From positions 1 through 35,078 of the forward strand of contig JAEDFR010000020.1 in assembly GCA_016297945.1 (NCBI GenBank): a stretch of 35,078 nucleotides of DNA, read 5' to 3'. The translations under genes and the position numbers were made by a program. Of the stretch, positions 33,700-35,078 are shown in pieces (the stretch's first letter is position 1; each line of letters starts with the position of its first letter). The notes beneath the pieces are model-generated. The model had not been told where the DNA came from. It searched no databases and saw nothing but the letters and a program-made list of their open reading frames with translations. Origin of the DNA: Lachnospiraceae bacterium (GTDB lineage Bacteria > Bacillota > Clostridia > Lachnospirales > Lachnospiraceae).

Positions 33700-35034
33700 G
33701 TGGAGACACAAAAAACAGCTATCCGTGATGCCAAACAACTTGGAATTCCCAAGATGCTTTTGTTAGGCTTGCAGCATATGTTTGCAATGTTTGGCGCAAC
33801 AATTTTAGTTCCGATTTTAGTTAATGGTTATTTCGAAGGCGAAGGGTTATCGATTCAGGTTACTTTATTCTGTGCCGGCGTGGGAACATTATTTTTCCAT
33901 GTTTGCTCCAAGTTAAAGGTACCTGCATTTCTCGGTTCATCCTTCGCATTTTTAGGCGGTTTTGCTTCTGTGGCAGCATTAGATACCGGAAAATATGCAG
34001 ACATGACAATGGGTGAAAAGTTACCTTATGCATGCGGTGGTATTGTCGTTGCAGGACTTTTATATGTCGTGCTGGCGCTGATTATCAAAGCAGTCGGTAT
34101 CAAGCGGGTTATGCGTTTCTTGCCGCCTGTTGTAACCGGTCCGATGATTGTCTGTATCGGATTAAGCCTTGCGCCTTCTGCCATTTCCAATGCTTCCACC
34201 AACTGGATTTTAGCATTGATTGCATTGGCAGTTGTTGTAGTGTTCAATATCTGGGGAAAAGGAATGCTGAGAATTCTTCCTATTCTTTTGGGTGTTGTGA
34301 TTTCTTATATTGTAGCAATCATTTTTCAGGCAGTCGGTATGACAAATCCTGACGGAAGTGCAATCTTAAACTTTTCCGGAGTGGCCAGTGCAAGTATCAT
34401 CGGATTGCCGCCTTTCCAGCTTTGCAAATTTGATCTTACGGCGATTTTGGTAATGGCTCCAATTGCCATTGCTACCATGATGGAGCATATTGGTGATGTT
34501 TCAGCGATTTCTGCTACCGTTGGCGAAAACTTCATTGAAGAACCGGGACTTCACCGTACCTTAATCGGAGATGGTATCGCAACTGCATTTGCAGGTATCA
34601 TCGGCGGTCCTGCCAATACAACATACGGAGAAAACACAGGCGTTTTGGAATTATCTCATGTTTATGATCCTTCGGTTGTTCGTTTGGCAGCCGTATACGC
34701 TATTGTATTAAGTGCTTTCCCCAAGGTTGCTGAAATTATCGGCTCTCTTCCTGCTTCCATTATTGGTGGTATCAGTTTTATTCTATACGGAATGATTTCC
34801 GCTATCGGTGTCCGCAATGTTGTTGAAAATCATGTTGATTTTAAAAAGTCACGCAATCTGATTATTGCAGCGGTTATCATGGTTTGCGGTTTGGGATTTA
34901 CAAACGGTATCACATTTATGATTGGTTCAACCAGTGTTACCCTGACATCTCTTGCTATCGCAGCAATCGCCGGAATTATCTTAAATGCTGTTCTGCCCGG
35001 TAAGGATTATGAGTTTGAAACAAGCGAAAAATAA
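33700..35034 (+). CDS. uraA: uracil permease (NCS2 / UraA family)
   Basis: The product is 444 aa. The start is GTG 33700, 9 nt after GGGAGG; no better ATG is nearby. About 12-14 membrane helices fill the protein. UraA-type signatures are clear: LLGLQHMFAMFGATILVPIL near the start, FLGSSFAFLGGF, then MMEHIGDVSAISATVGENFI with the substrate-binding Glu, and GGPANTTYGENTGVLELS. It imports uracil with protons. Xanthine permeases of the same family are the alternative, but the AFLGG and NTTYGEN forms favour uracil. The 44 nt after it hold nothing recognisable. Confidence 0.92.
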   Translation: METQKTAIRDAKQLGIPKMLLLGLQHMFAMFGATILVPILVNGYFEGEGLSIQVTLFCAGVGTLFFHVCSKLKVPAFLGSSFAFLGGFASVAALDTGKYADMTMGEKLPYACGGIVVAGLLYVVLALIIKAVGIKRVMRFLPPVVTGPMIVCIGLSLAPSAISNASTNWILALIALAVVVVFNIWGKGMLRILPILLGVVISYIVAIIFQAVGMTNPDGSAILNFSGVASASIIGLPPFQLCKFDLTAILVMAPIAIATMMEHIGDVSAISATVGENFIEEPGLHRTLIGDGIATAFAGIIGGPANTTYGENTGVLELSHVYDPSVVRLAAVYAIVLSAFPKVAEIIGSLPASIIGGISFILYGMISAIGVRNVVENHVDFKKSRNLIIAAVIMVCGLGFTNGITFMIGSTSVTLTSLAIAAIAGIILNAVLPGKDYEFETSEK

Positions 35035-35078
35035 TCGAAAAATAATCGTACCAAAGAACAGAAAATAGAATTGGCAAA

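Noticed and set aside
1..35078. tRNA or rRNA genes, prophage, insertion sequence with transposase
   Set aside because: Intergenic gaps are short or explained by repeats; no cloverleaf, rRNA-like block, or transposase/integrase frame was seen.

Overview
The window looks like the chromosome of a low-GC Gram-positive anaerobe of the Lachnospiraceae (Clostridia). Three things point there: AT-rich codon use with strong AGGAGG-type ribosome binding sites, BspA-like leucine-rich-repeat surface proteins joined to DUF4214 modules, and a mix of small families (DUF6062, DUF2225, a DUF6106-like protein, a DUF2339-like membrane protein) that I associate with that family. The genus cannot be fixed from the sequence alone. 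There are no rRNA or tRNA genes, no CRISPR array, no phage and no transposase gene. Most genes are on the + strand; the two clear exceptions are 28766-29107 and 32287-33048.

Region 1 (1-5936) is a cell-surface accessory island. A decayed gene tail (2-179) is followed by three consecutive exported DUF4214 proteins: a BspA-like LRR protein, an Ig-like protein with nearly the same C-terminus, and a DUF4214/M15-peptidase gene broken by two frameshifts. The first two genes share a matching leader of about 200 nt: promoter, short upstream ORF, and a terminator-like hairpin just before the ribosome binding site. A fourth family member, again LRR plus DUF4214, lies 24 kb away at 29466-31478.

Region 2 (5991-11989) holds an ECF sigma factor, an overlapping membrane anti-sigma candidate, a palindrome-ended intergenic element, a YfbK-type von Willebrand A lipoprotein and a large membrane glycosyltransferase-like protein. 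A 13-nt motif (ACGTATATACWTT) occurs upstream of both the sigma operon and the lipoprotein, which suggests a small ECF regulon.

Region 3 (12119-28626) is mostly core metabolism and signalling: gatCAB, a membrane-anchored SGNH/GDSL esterase, an SCP2-like protein, two small unknowns, guaB, a GGDEF-EAL protein with PocR-like, GAF and PAS-like sensor regions that overlaps a DUF2339-like membrane protein, glnS, a DUF2225 zinc-finger-like protein and an overlapping MocR/GntR aminotransferase-type regulator.

Region 4 (28627-35078) has a long convergent hairpin, a small acidic membrane protein, the distant LRR-DUF4214 protein, a TetR regulator, a DUF6062 protein, a 650-nt gap filled by two repeat-like elements, and a UraA-type uracil permease.

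The main unexplained structures are the matched attenuator-like leaders of the first two surface genes, the reused DUF4214 cassette, a degenerate dispersed intergenic repeat family (7631-7680, 26165-26275, 33340-33500) in which one copy seems to supply a promoter, and two elements with long inverted repeats (7609-7808 and 33090-33313).
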